Assembly (NCBI GenBank): GCA_021770755.1
Contig: JAETQI010000015.1
Span: 22,140 to 86,139 of the forward strand
Reading direction: 5' to 3'
Length of the DNA: 64,000 nt
Source of the DNA: Lachnospiraceae bacterium
GTDB taxonomy: Bacteria; Bacillota; Clostridia; Lachnospirales; Lachnospiraceae
A program made the position numbers and the translations under genes. Numbering within the stretch: the stretch's first letter is position 1; each line of letters opens with the position of its first letter. Under the pieces are notes generated by a model. The model saw nothing but the letters and a program-made list of their open reading frames with translations. It made no database searches and was not told the DNA's origin. This document shows, piece by piece, positions 9,744-18,795 of this stretch.

Positions 9744-11093
9744 TCACACGTTTTTTCCAAGGTGCCCCAGCCAGCGGCCGCTTTTTACCCGCCGCACAAA
9801 ACACGCGGAGCGAAACAGCCAGTCCACGCCCATCGCCGCCCAGACGCCCAGCAGTCCCATATCAAGATACAGCACAAACAGATAACTCATCCCGATGCGG
9901 AACACCCACATGGAGACGACCGATACAGCCATTGTATAGTTTGCGTCAAAGACAGCGCGCATCGCGTTGGGCAGCGCAAACCCTGTCGGCCACAGCAGCA
10001 TGGCGCAGACCGAGTGGAATACGACCACGCGCACTGCCATATCCGCCGCCTCGGGCGTGACTGCGTACAGACCAACGATGTTGCGCGCCGACAGTATCAT
10101 CAGCATATTTAATCCTGCCATGCCGGCGTACGCGTACAGCATCAGCTTTTTCACATAGCGGACTGCTTCATCGAGTTCCCCCGCCCCGGCAGTCTGCCCG
10201 ACCACCGTGATCATCGCAACGCCGATAGCCGACGCAGGGATCACGGCGATGCCTGCCATCACGCCCGCGATGGCGTTGGCGGTGATCGCCGTGGTGCCAA
10301 GCCCCGCGATCAGGCTCTGCACAAGGATCTTGCCAATCTGAAAGATACAGTTATCCATTCCGGTCGGTATCCCTACCTTCATGATCCTGCGCACGATGTC
10401 CGGCGAAAAACGGATCCGAAATGTGCCGCTTAAATGGATCGGATTTTCCGGATCCCGCAGGATCGCGTACATGACGACCGCCCCCAGGATCCTGGAAAGC
10501 AGCGTGGAGAACGCCACCCCGTACACTCCCGCGTGAAACGCCAGTATGAATACGGCATTGCCCGCTATATTGACAATGTTTGTCAGGATGGATATATACA
10601 TCGTGATCCTGGAATTTCCCATCGCACGGCTGAGCGCGGAACTCGCGTTGTATATCCCCAGAAACGGAAACGACACCGCCGTGATATAGAAATAAATGAC
10701 GGCATTGCGCATCACATCCTCCTCCACGCTTCCGAACACGGCGCCCAGGATCACACGGTTTCCCGCTATGGATACCAGCGCCACCGCAAGCGATATCCCA
10801 GTCACGCACAGCAGCAACTGGTCGGCTGTATTGACTGCTTTTTCACGCTGATCCTCCCCCAGATGATGGGCGGCCGCCACCGCGCCGCCCGTGGAGAGGG
10901 AACAGAACAGATTAATCAGCAGTATATTGATAGAATCCACGAGGGAGACGCCGGAAACGGCTGCCTCCCCCGCGCTGGAAACCATGATGGAATCCGCCAG
11001 CCCCACAGTGATACCAAGAACCTGTTCCATGATCAGTGGCAGGATCAACTGCCGAAGCTGTTTTCCTGAAAAGATCTCTTTTTTTGCCTCCAT
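9744..11093 (-). CDS. MATE-family multidrug/solute exporter
   Basis: A 449-residue integral membrane protein with about 12 hydrophobic segments in two similar halves, as in Na+- or H+-coupled MATE antiporters. Recognisable features are the N-terminal FSGKQLRQLILPLIMEQVLGITVGLADSIMVS, the hinge GVAFSTLLSRILGAVVMYAIL, and PTGMDNCIFQIGKIL at the start of the second half. The start at 11093 (MEAKKE) follows AGGTGG. It is the last gene of the sugar operon, 20 bp after the GH38-like gene, which suggests export of a sugar or by-product, but the substrate cannot be told from sequence. Confidence 0.9.
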   Translation of the reverse strand: MEAKKEIFSGKQLRQLILPLIMEQVLGITVGLADSIMVSSAGEAAVSGVSLVDSINILLINLFCSLSTGGAVAAAHHLGEDQREKAVNTADQLLLCVTGISLAVALVSIAGNRVILGAVFGSVEEDVMRNAVIYFYITAVSFPFLGIYNASSALSRAMGNSRITMYISILTNIVNIAGNAVFILAFHAGVYGVAFSTLLSRILGAVVMYAILRDPENPIHLSGTFRIRFSPDIVRRIMKVGIPTGMDNCIFQIGKILVQSLIAGLGTTAITANAIAGVMAGIAVIPASAIGVAMITVVGQTAGAGELDEAVRYVKKLMLYAYAGMAGLNMLMILSARNIVGLYAVTPEAADMAVRVVVFHSVCAMLLWPTGFALPNAMRAVFDANYTMAVSVVSMWVFRIGMSYLFVLYLDMGLLGVWAAMGVDWLFRSACFVRRVKSGRWLGHLGKNV

Positions 11094-11113
11094 CGTTATC
11101 CACCTGCTTTTTG

Positions 11114-12424
11114 TCAAAAATGCTCTATCATGCTGCACGCTTTCCACCCGTCTGCCGTCAGGCGCAATGTCTTGATCTCATAAGGTCCAAATGCCACCGA
11201 CGCCTGCACACCGTTTGCGGACACGGCCGCATTGCCGCCAGTCCCCTCCGTCTCAAACAGGCGCACGACCAGTTCACTGCGGTCGTACTCCGACGTCTTT
11301 ACCGCGGAGACATGCACATGATCATCCCTGTCAATGGTCAGGAGCCTGCCGCGGCGCAGCCATTCCTTCCCTGTATGGCTGCTGTCGCCCAGATACGCCA
11401 CCGGCATGTGCAGAAAGTCCGCCTCCGCAAACAGCCGCTCTTTATTCATCCGCCCCTCATGAGGAATCAGCACCAGCTCATAGTCATAACACCCCTGATT
11501 CATAAAGCGTCCCTCCAGGTTCTGTGCCAGCCCGCCTCTTCCCCCGCGCGCAAAGGATGAGCTGCGCAACAGGATCAGGCGGTACTGCGCCCCTGCCTGC
11601 AAAAATCCATAAATGCAGTTGTTGAGCACGGCGATGCCGCTTCCGTCCGCACGCTCCGTGATATCCGCAAAGCGGTGCTGATAGTGCTCCATGTTGCTGT
11701 CAAAGCAATCGATCTTGTCCTCCGCCAGAAATGCCGTCTCCGTGAAGACACTGGGATTTTCTGCCGCCACCGGAAGATTGTAGGTGATCATCCGCTGTTT
11801 CTCCGCACTGCGCAGCTTTAGGCGCATTTTCAGCCGGTCGCTTCCCTTTTCCAGAATGTAGTCCACCATCATCTCGGACTTATCGTACTCCAGGAAAAAC
11901 CGCACGATCGCGCGCATCCGGTTCACCTCGACTACCTTGCTGCCCGTCACCTGGAACGCTCCGCAGACACTCTCCTCCCACACATGTTCTCCCCAGGAAC
12001 CGCGGTCATCATGGTAAACCGCAAAAGAGCCGCTGCCTGTCAGCAGTTCCCTGCCCTCCTTGATGTAGAGCAGGGTTTCCGCCGTGGATTCGCCGCCGTC
12101 CCTAGGGCCTACCAGAAAGCGCAGTGCGATCCTGCAGCCTTTGCCCTGAAATGCCCGGATCTCATCCGGTATCCTGACTACGGTGCGAAACCACGCCACA
12201 CGGTCATATCCGCCCCAGGTATCCCACAGTTTGAAATCCGCCCAGGCGCTGTCGTCATAATCCGGCGCATATGCCCCGTCGACCGGCTCATCCATCGACG
12301 TCTCCTTATATTTCCAGTTTCCAAGCTCCACCACGCTGCGATATCTTGACGGTTTGATATCCTCGTCGAGATATTTTCGTATTTTCTCCAATATAAAATG
12401 GGGATCTTTTACTTTCATATTCAT
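11114..12424 (-). CDS. GH38-like alpha-mannosidase lacking the catalytic domain
   Basis: 436 residues. Residues about 20-125 resemble the N-terminal beta-sandwich of large GH38 mannosidases (DDSAWADFKLWDTWGG, VAWFRTVVRIP, ETLLYIKEG). From about residue 130 (FAVYHDDRGSWGEHVWEES) to the end it resembles the C-terminal beta-sandwich region (HQRFAD-like YQHRFADITE, IAVLNNCIYGF, RLILLRSS, YDYELVLIPHEG). The whole GH38 catalytic core with the HxD and nucleophile motifs is absent between them; full-length relatives are about 1000 residues. The frame is intact, so either an in-frame internal deletion or a specialised non-catalytic protein is possible. It follows the ROK kinase by 15 bp and precedes the MATE gene. 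Enzymatic activity on its own is unlikely. Confidence 0.75.
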   Translation of the reverse strand: MNMKVKDPHFILEKIRKYLDEDIKPSRYRSVVELGNWKYKETSMDEPVDGAYAPDYDDSAWADFKLWDTWGGYDRVAWFRTVVRIPDEIRAFQGKGCRIALRFLVGPRDGGESTAETLLYIKEGRELLTGSGSFAVYHDDRGSWGEHVWEESVCGAFQVTGSKVVEVNRMRAIVRFFLEYDKSEMMVDYILEKGSDRLKMRLKLRSAEKQRMITYNLPVAAENPSVFTETAFLAEDKIDCFDSNMEHYQHRFADITERADGSGIAVLNNCIYGFLQAGAQYRLILLRSSSFARGGRGGLAQNLEGRFMNQGCYDYELVLIPHEGRMNKERLFAEADFLHMPVAYLGDSSHTGKEWLRRGRLLTIDRDDHVHVSAVKTSEYDRSELVVRLFETEGTGGNAAVSANGVQASVAFGPYEIKTLRLTADGWKACSMIEHF

Positions 12425-12439
12425 TTTGATATCCCTCTC

Positions 12440-13465
12440 TTATCCCAAAACAACCTCATCTGATCCCGGACAGGCTGCCTTCTCCCTGCCGCGCTGCCGC
12501 AGCAGATTGCCCGCCACCGACAGCGCGGCATAATCGCCAAGCTGCTCTCCGAGTCCCGCGGGCACGATCTCACACACGCGCCTTGTGTGGAAGAGCGCCT
12601 CCCGCGCGATAACCTCCTCCATAGGCTTGCGCAGCACAGCCTCCTGACACAGAAAAATACTGCCGATCACGATCCGCTCCGGGTTCAGGATATCGATCAG
12701 CATCGCCAGTCCTTTACCCAGCCTGCGCCCCGTATCCTCCAGGATCGAGACTGCCAGCGGATCCCCCGCCACTGCCGCGCGCCCGACATCCGCCGCGGTT
12801 ATATCCGCGGCATCCTGCCCTGCACGCAGAATGTCTGTCGTTTTTCCCTGCGCTGTCCATTCTGTGACGATCGGCACGGCGTAGCGCGCGATCCCGCCGC
12901 CGCTGCAGAAGCCCTCGAAGGATCCTGCCTTTTTGTACCCCTCGGGGCCATCCTCCTCCAGACGCACATGACCGACCTCGCCCGCCATGTCGTTCGTCCC
13001 GGTATAAAGCCTGCCGTCCAGGATCAGACCGGCGCCAAGTCCTGTGCCGAACGTGAGGAAGATCATGTTGCGGCTTCCTCTTCCCGCTCCCCAGAGCCAC
13101 TCTGCCAGCGCGCAGGCGTTGGCGTCGTTCTGCAGCGCCGCCGGCACGCCAAACGCCCGCTCAAACGGCGCTGTGACCGCTATGTTATCCCAATCCGGCA
13201 GATTCGGCGGACACTGCACGATCCCCCGCGCCGAGTCCAGGGGACTGCCGCAGCTAATCCCGACCGCCGAGAGTGTCACTTCCCTGTGCGCCGAAAGCAT
13301 CTGCCGCAGTGTCTCCACAAGCTTTTCCACCGCCTGCCCGGGATCCTTGGGCGTGGGAAATCTTTCTTTGCAGAGGATATCGCACAGAAACGCTTCCTCC
13401 CGCAGAATGCCTACGCTGACTGCGCACTTGGTTCCGCCAATGTCAATTCCCGCGATATATCTCAT
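12440..13465 (-). CDS. ROK-family sugar kinase
   Basis: A 341-residue ROK protein, probably an ATP-dependent hexose or amino-sugar kinase. It shows IAGIDIGGTKCAVSVG (phosphate loop), LQNDANACALAEWLWGAGRG, FLTFGTGLGAGLILDGRLYTG, GEVGHVRL, and a shortened zinc-site region (GFCSGGGIARYA, with fewer cysteines than the classic CxCGxxGC). There is no N-terminal helix-turn-helix, so it is a kinase and not a NagC-type repressor. The start at 13465 overlaps the stop of the SIS remnant (ATGA), indicating translational coupling. It lies within the DeoR-linked sugar operon. Confidence 0.9.
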   Translation of the reverse strand: MRYIAGIDIGGTKCAVSVGILREEAFLCDILCKERFPTPKDPGQAVEKLVETLRQMLSAHREVTLSAVGISCGSPLDSARGIVQCPPNLPDWDNIAVTAPFERAFGVPAALQNDANACALAEWLWGAGRGSRNMIFLTFGTGLGAGLILDGRLYTGTNDMAGEVGHVRLEEDGPEGYKKAGSFEGFCSGGGIARYAVPIVTEWTAQGKTTDILRAGQDAADITAADVGRAAVAGDPLAVSILEDTGRRLGKGLAMLIDILNPERIVIGSIFLCQEAVLRKPMEEVIAREALFHTRRVCEIVPAGLGEQLGDYAALSVAGNLLRQRGREKAACPGSDEVVLG

Positions 13466-13700
13466 CCGAAATACGCCTCCTCCAGCATCCTGCACAGGCA
13501 ATGGTACACTGGCAGATGCAGCTCCTGGACATCCGGGGTGAACGACGCCGGGACGCAGATGCAGGCATCGCACACTTCCCGCATCTTTCCGCCGCCCTCC
13601 CCCGTCAGTCCGACAGTCTTCATCCCTTTCAGCTTTGCCGTCATCAGCGCATAGAGCACATTTTTTGAATTTCCCGAGGTGCTGATGCCAAGCAGGACAC
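13462..13700 (-). pseudogene. SIS-domain (phosphosugar isomerase) gene remnant, 5' end deleted
   Basis: The frame reads GVLLGISTSGNSKNVLYALM..LKGMKTVGLTGEGGGKMREVCDACICVPA...VQELHLPVYHCLCRMLE, which is the C-terminal half of a GmhA-like SIS phosphosugar isomerase (normally about 190 residues). The first half is missing. The frame is joined at about 13697-13702 to the GH38 gene in another reading frame, so no start or ribosome site of its own remains. The stop overlaps the ROK start by ATGA. This is best explained by a deletion fusing two neighbouring genes. Confidence 0.8.
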
Positions 13701-14834
13701 CACGATCGGCTTCATCATCACGTCCTCCTCGATGTCGATATCCCATGAGATCGCCTGCACCGCATAGTTTAGATTCTTCTGTCCTACCGCCATCGCCTGC
13801 CCATAGAGATACGAGGCGTCGTCGTACGCTGAGGGAATGCTCGTCCCCGCCAGAATATCGTGAAACTGGTTAAACAGCACACCCTTCCACGCATCCGCAA
13901 AATCCTGCGGGTACGGCTGATGCTTTATGGCGTTTGCGACCGCGCTCCACATCTCCGCCTGGATCAGCTTGTCCTCCGCCCGCCTGTTCTCCCGCTTCAC
14001 CTTCGACAGCACGCTGTAGCAGCCGCTTGCGTGGTGCTGCAGATCCCCGGTATACTCGGGATACTCCCTGCCGTTTTCCCGGATATTCCGGAAAAAGCGC
14101 GCCGTGCTTCCCATCTCCATGGCGGGCATGTCCTCCCTGTCGTTCAGCGCATAAATGCTCTGGATGTTCTCCTTCGTGGGACCGCCTCCGTGATTGCCCA
14201 CACCGTAGAACATCATCAGCTCATCCTCGCCGTCCTGCAGTTCGCATTTCAGCCGCCGGGTGTACTTCTCAAGATCCTTTCCCCAGGAGCAGTACTCATA
14301 GGGAATACGGTACGTCATCACCCTGGAACCGTCCATGGATTTCCACCAGAAAGTACGGCCCGGCAGCCCTTTTTCAAGCGGCATGGGACGCATGAACACA
14401 TAATTGTCCAGCCCGCTCTTCTTTAAGATCTGGGGCAGATTGCCGTTGTGCCCGAAGCTGTCCACATTGTAGCCCGTCGTGGCAAGCGTGTTCAGTTTTT
14501 CTTTGAAATAGCGCTGACCATACAGTCCCTGCCGCACGAAGGATTCGCCGGACGGGATGTTGCAGTCCGGCTGTATCCACCAGCCTCCCACAACCTCCCA
14601 TCGTCCCTCCGCAACACGCTTCCTGATCTCCTCGAACATCTGCGGGTTGCTGCGCTCCACCCACTCATAAAATGCCGCGGAGCTGCAGGTGAATACAAAG
14701 TTCTCATCCTCGTTCATCCTGTCAAGCGCCGAGCGGAACGTCGCCTTCACCTCCTGAAAGCCCTCCTGCCAGTTCCAGAGCCATACCGGGTCCAGATGCG
14801 CGTTCCCGATCATGTGCAGCTTCTTATCTTTCAT
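13644..14834 (-). pseudogene. GH38 alpha-mannosidase, catalytic half only (3' deletion)
   Basis: The start at 14834 (GGCAAGGG site) begins with KLHMIGNAHLDPVWLWNWQEG, the His-x-Asp metal site of GH38. It continues through GGWWIQPDCNIPSGESFVRQ, the nucleophile region YNVDSFGHNGNLPQILKKSGL, MFYGVGNHGGGPTKE, and FNQFHDILAGTSIPSAYDD. After MMKPIVV (the entry to the beta-sandwich domain) the frame enters SIS coding DNA out of frame and stops after 18 more residues (SCLASAPREIQKMCSMR). Relatives are about 850-1000 residues, so roughly the C-terminal half is gone. The catalytic (alpha/beta)7 barrel and helical bundle look complete, so residual activity cannot be excluded, but the junction marks it as a broken gene. 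Confidence 0.8.
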
Positions 14835-14873
14835 AACACTACCCTTGCCTTTCGTGATCTATTTTTTTCGATA

Positions 14874-15761
14874 CTATGCCTTGTTATTACTTCCCAGATA
14901 ATTGTTGATCTTATCCTCGACCAGCAGTCTCACCGCTTCCCTTGACTTTTCAATCATGTCATCGGAATATGTATTGAGCTCCTCCTCCGTCATGTGCCCG
15001 CTGCGTCCGACCACCGACAGCATCTCAAGCTCCAGATCCGTCGCGATATTGACTTTGCTCACGCCGCCTGTGGGAAGCGCCGCCGCCCTGACCACCATCC
15101 TGCTGGGCACGCCCGACCCGCCGTGCAGGACAAGCGGTGTCGCCGTCAGTCTGTTGATCTCCTCAAGCCGCCCGAAATCGATAAGCGGCTGCCGGACCGT
15201 GTACACGCCGTGGGCAGTCCCGACAGAGACCGCCAGACAGTCCACATTCGTCTGTTCACAGAACGCCGCCGCCTCCGCAGGAACCGTGTACATCTCCTCG
15301 TCGTGATCCGTCTCCACGAAATCCGTCGTCCCGATCTTGCCAAGCTCCGCCTCCACCGTGATGTCTCTCCTGTGCGCCATCTCAACCACCTGTTTTGTCA
15401 CCGCCACATTATCGTCAAAATCCTTCTCGGAGGCATCGATCATCACGGAAGTAAACCCGGCATCCATCGCCGCCTGAATCGTCTCAAGCGTCTTGGTGTG
15501 GTCCAGATGCAGCGCGACAGGAACCTGCGGCTGCAGTTCCTCCACCACCCGATAAAACTCTTTTGCAAACGCTTCCGCACTGACCTTGTGCCGGATGATC
15601 TCCTTCTCGGAGAGCTGTACGATCACCGGAGAATTGGTGTTTACCGCCGCCTGGATGATCGGCAGGATCAGCCTGGTATAACGCGCAGAAAAAGATCCCA
15701 CCGCATACCCATTCTCCGCTGCATGTTTTAACATATCTGTCAGATTAACTACCTTTGTCAT
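14874..15761 (-). CDS. Class II ketose-bisphosphate aldolase (FBA/GatY/KbaY type)
   Basis: A 295-residue zinc-dependent class II aldolase, cleaving a ketose-1,6-bisphosphate or a related sugar phosphate to dihydroxyacetone phosphate and an aldehyde. Zinc ligands and substrate motifs are VALHLDHTKTLETIQAAMDAGFTSVMIDAS, VEAELG, CLAVSVGTAHGVY, LVLHGGSGV, and KVNIATDLE. The start overlaps the kinase stop (ATGA), so the pair is coupled. Together with the FGGY kinase it suggests phosphorylation of a ketose then cleavage. Fructose versus tagatose or another ketose is not decidable. Confidence 0.92.
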   Translation of the reverse strand: MTKVVNLTDMLKHAAENGYAVGSFSARYTRLILPIIQAAVNTNSPVIVQLSEKEIIRHKVSAEAFAKEFYRVVEELQPQVPVALHLDHTKTLETIQAAMDAGFTSVMIDASEKDFDDNVAVTKQVVEMAHRRDITVEAELGKIGTTDFVETDHDEEMYTVPAEAAAFCEQTNVDCLAVSVGTAHGVYTVRQPLIDFGRLEEINRLTATPLVLHGGSGVPSRMVVRAAALPTGGVSKVNIATDLELEMLSVVGRSGHMTEEELNTYSDDMIEKSREAVRLLVEDKINNYLGSNNKA

Positions 15762-17230
15762 ATTCTTCCCCTCTCATTTATCGTGTCCGGATTCCGTCTC
15801 AGAATCTCTATCATCGGCAGGAACCGCTCTTCCTGTATCCTTCTATATTGTGCATGCAGCTCCGGATCCGGCTCATAACATTCCTTTTCAGCAAACGCGT
15901 TGCACACAAACGCCTCAGACACCGCCTCACCGCACTGCCGTTTCAGCAGCAATGCCGCCGCACCCGCAAGAGTCGCCTCACCGACCGACGGGACGCTGAC
16001 CGGAATGCCCAATATGTCCGCTTTCATCTGCATCAGTGCCTTATTGCGCACTGCGCCGCCCGCGCAGATCAAAGACCGTGCCTCAGCATCATGCTTTTGC
16101 CTGCAGATGTCGAGCAACCATGCAGCCTGATACTGGATGCCCTCGAGGATCCCTTTCAGTATGGTGTAGCAGTCATGCCCTTCCCGCAGTCCAAGCAGCG
16201 CCCCGGCGCTTTTGCTGTCATAACAGGGACTTCCCATTCCTGTCAGATACGGATAGTACAAAATCCCTGTAGGCTTCCTGTCAAGGGACAGTAGCTGACT
16301 GTTCATCCTGTCATAATCAAACGCCACATCCTGTACATTCCTCCGAAACCACTCGACCGAGTGCCCGGAGGAGGGCAGATTTGCCATAAAAAACCACCCG
16401 CCGTCCACAAACGGGCCATAGAGCAGCCCGTCGTCCCTTCTCAGCCTTTTGTCCAGCGTCTCAAGCCGCCCGATATAAGTCTCCGAAGTTCCCGCGCTGT
16501 CGCAGACCGCATTTTTGCGGTTCCAGAGCATTCCAAACGCCGCGCAGACGTGGTCATGCCCGGCGATCGCCGCCGGTATCCCCCTCTCCTTCCAGACACC
16601 TGCCGTCTCCCCTGAGGGAAGCACTTGCGGAAAGTTGTCCTCCCGCAGTCCATACTGGCGCAGGCGCGCAGTGTCCCAGCGGCCGTTCAAAATATCATAG
16701 ACATAGGTGCGCGCCGCGAAACCAGGATCGGTGACAAACCTTCCGGTCAGTTTGTACAATATATAATCGCACATGGAGAGCCACACTGCATGCTCCCTGT
16801 CCGCCTTCTGATGCTTAAGCAGCCACAGAAATTTGTAGATGCCGTACTTGAAACTGTCCCGCAGCCCGGTCTTTGCAAAGATCCGCTCCTCCTCGTCCGC
16901 GCCGGAGTGTCCCGCCAGCGAGACTGTCCTGCGGTCAAACCACGGTATGATGTCACTCTCCTGCGCGCCGCTTTCCCTGTTGACCACCAGACCAGCCTCC
17001 GCCATCCCGGTGATACCGATTCCGGCACAGGTTCCCTGCGCCTTGTCCGCCAGCGCCAGAATCTGTCTCTGCGCGATCTCCCATATGGCGCCCGGCCGGT
17101 ATACACTTCCCTCTTTCGTTTGCGTCAGGGGTGTCTGCGCCCTCTCCTCCGCAAGAACCGTGCCATCCGCACCAAACAGCATCGACTTGATATGCGTCGT
17201 CCCGATATCGATTGCCATGACCGTCCTCAT
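15758..17230 (-). CDS. FGGY-family carbohydrate kinase
   Basis: A 490-residue FGGY kinase (xylulokinase/gluconokinase-like), ATP-dependent. The N-terminal phosphate loop is VMAIDIGTTHIKSMLFGADG. GIGITGMAEAGLVVN and IIPWFDRRT form the sugar site, AGHDHVCAAFGMLW and DSAGTSETYIG the hinge, and ICAGGAVRNKALMQMKADILGIPV the C-terminal FGGY signature region. The start has GAGGG just upstream and lies 7 bp after the racemase-like gene. The end overlaps the aldolase start by 4 bp. The preferred sugar cannot be read from sequence. Confidence 0.9.
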   Translation of the reverse strand: MRTVMAIDIGTTHIKSMLFGADGTVLAEERAQTPLTQTKEGSVYRPGAIWEIAQRQILALADKAQGTCAGIGITGMAEAGLVVNRESGAQESDIIPWFDRRTVSLAGHSGADEEERIFAKTGLRDSFKYGIYKFLWLLKHQKADREHAVWLSMCDYILYKLTGRFVTDPGFAARTYVYDILNGRWDTARLRQYGLREDNFPQVLPSGETAGVWKERGIPAAIAGHDHVCAAFGMLWNRKNAVCDSAGTSETYIGRLETLDKRLRRDDGLLYGPFVDGGWFFMANLPSSGHSVEWFRRNVQDVAFDYDRMNSQLLSLDRKPTGILYYPYLTGMGSPCYDSKSAGALLGLREGHDCYTILKGILEGIQYQAAWLLDICRQKHDAEARSLICAGGAVRNKALMQMKADILGIPVSVPSVGEATLAGAAALLLKRQCGEAVSEAFVCNAFAEKECYEPDPELHAQYRRIQEERFLPMIEILRRNPDTINERGRI

Positions 17231-17236
17231 GCGCCC

Positions 17237-17917
17237 TCACCAGTCCCTTTCAGAAGCTCCCGCATTCAGAAGCTTTTGCAGTTTCTCCATGCCAAGGCGC
17301 GGGCTTGTGAGGATCTTCCCACGCCCCTCACACGCATCCGGTATCGCCGATGCCATGGAAGCCTGCGCCAGCAAAATGACATCCGACTCCGCCATATATG
17401 CGCTGACAGCCTCCATGATCAACTGATCGTGTGTCCGTCTGTCCCCGCGCATCAGGGCATCGTACGCCCCCTCCACCAGCACAGTATTGACGCTCATCTC
17501 ACGCCCTGACGCCTTCTCCTTTCTCTCCACCAGACGCACGGTTGGCGTCAGCGTGGAGCGCAGCGTCGCAAACACGCTGACCACCGATCCCATCTCCACC
17601 GCGCGCTCCGCCATCGCCTCATCGATGCGGCACACCGGAATCTCTAACAGTCTGTCCGCCTCCTCCGCAAACTCCCCGACCGTAGAGCACGCAGAGAGCA
17701 CCGCGCTCACACCGATCTGCTCCAGATTGCGCGCGTAGCCGATCCATCTTTGCCGCACGGACTCCACGTCACGCTCCGCCATCATATCCGGCAGGATCGA
17801 ATCGTCCAATATATTGAAAACTCTTATATCGCTGCCCAGCACTTCCCCTGCCAGCGCCGTCAGTCCCGCTATGGTAGCCGGCGTCGTATGAATGATGCCC
17901 ACTGACTTTTTATCCAT
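17237..17917 (-). CDS. Asp/Glu/hydantoin racemase-family protein
   Basis: 226 residues with the two-cysteine racemase pattern: VGIIHTTPATIAGLTAL at the N-terminus, VLSACSTVGEFAEEADRLLEIPVCRIDEAMAERAVEMGS in the middle, and a late SDVILLAQASMASAIP where the second catalytic cysteine would be expected. That residue appears as Ala/Ser (QASM), so classic two-base racemase chemistry is doubtful. The start at 17917 is preferred because GGAG lies 6 nt upstream; an ATG at 17929 abuts its purine run. Its position inside a sugar ABC operon suggests a sugar-acid or amino-sugar role, which is inference. Confidence 0.75.
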   Translation of the reverse strand: MDKKSVGIIHTTPATIAGLTALAGEVLGSDIRVFNILDDSILPDMMAERDVESVRQRWIGYARNLEQIGVSAVLSACSTVGEFAEEADRLLEIPVCRIDEAMAERAVEMGSVVSVFATLRSTLTPTVRLVERKEKASGREMSVNTVLVEGAYDALMRGDRRTHDQLIMEAVSAYMAESDVILLAQASMASAIPDACEGRGKILTSPRLGMEKLQKLLNAGASERDW

Positions 17918-17955
17918 GATCTTCTCCATCCCTTTCTCTCTTTGCCTATCCGCCA

Positions 17956-18795
17956 TTATTTCACTGCACCGCCCACGTTCATACCCTCGATAAAGTAATT
18001 CTGGAAACAGAAGAACAGCACCAGGATCGGGATCATGGACAGGAAGGACACTGCCATCAGGTAATTCCACTCCGTGTATCCCTGTCCCTTAAACACCTGC
18101 AGGCCAAGCTGGATCGTGTACTTGTTCTTGTCGCTCAGATAGAGCAGCGGTCCCTGAAAATCACTCCACGCCCCCTTGAACGAGATGAGCGCCACTGTCG
18201 CCATGACTGGTTTCACGAGCGGCATCATCAGCCTGCCCCAGATGTAAAAATGCCCTGCACCGTCCACGCGCGCCGCCTCCATCAGCTCATTGGGTATCGT
18301 GCGGTAAAACTGGCGCATCATAAAGATGTGGAACGCGTTGCCGCAAAAAGCCGGAACAATCAGCGGCAGATACGTATCTACCCAGTGAAGCTTTGAAAAA
18401 ATGACATACGTGGGCACCAGCGTCACGAACCCCGGTATCATCATCGTGGCGAGCACGACCTTGAACAGCAGCTTCTTCCCAGCAAAGTCAATCTTGGCAA
18501 AGCCGTACGCCACAAAAGAGTTGACAAACACGTTTCCGATGATCGTGAAGAACACGATAATCAGTGTGTTGATCGTATAGCGTGTAAACGGGGCTTTCCC
18601 CCACGCGATCGCAAAATTCCCAAACAAAAGCTTCTCCGGAAGAAGCTTTGGCGGATACATCGCCACCTCCGGCGCAGACTTGAGCGCCGTGCTCAGCATC
18701 CAGGCGATCGGAAATAAAATGAAGATGGCGCCGATCGCCAGGATGACGAAGAGAACGATATCCGCGATCTTATTTTTTCTTGATCTAATCATCAT
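17956..18795 (-). CDS. Carbohydrate ABC transporter permease (MalG type)
   Basis: A 279-residue inner-membrane permease with six predicted helices and the CUT1 EAA loop near the C-terminal third (ELMEAARVDGAGHFYIWGRLMMPLVKPV), which docks the ATPase. The N-terminal helix ADIVLFVILAIGAIFILFPIAWMLSTALK is typical of MalG. The start at 18795 follows GAGGAGGGGG and overlaps the MalF stop by 11 bp. No ATP-binding subunit lies in the operon; CUT1 systems of Firmicutes commonly share an MsmK/UgpC-type ATPase encoded elsewhere. Confidence 0.93.
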   Translation of the reverse strand: MMIRSRKNKIADIVLFVILAIGAIFILFPIAWMLSTALKSAPEVAMYPPKLLPEKLLFGNFAIAWGKAPFTRYTINTLIIVFFTIIGNVFVNSFVAYGFAKIDFAGKKLLFKVVLATMMIPGFVTLVPTYVIFSKLHWVDTYLPLIVPAFCGNAFHIFMMRQFYRTIPNELMEAARVDGAGHFYIWGRLMMPLVKPVMATVALISFKGAWSDFQGPLLYLSDKNKYTIQLGLQVFKGQGYTEWNYLMAVSFLSMIPILVLFFCFQNYFIEGMNVGGAVK

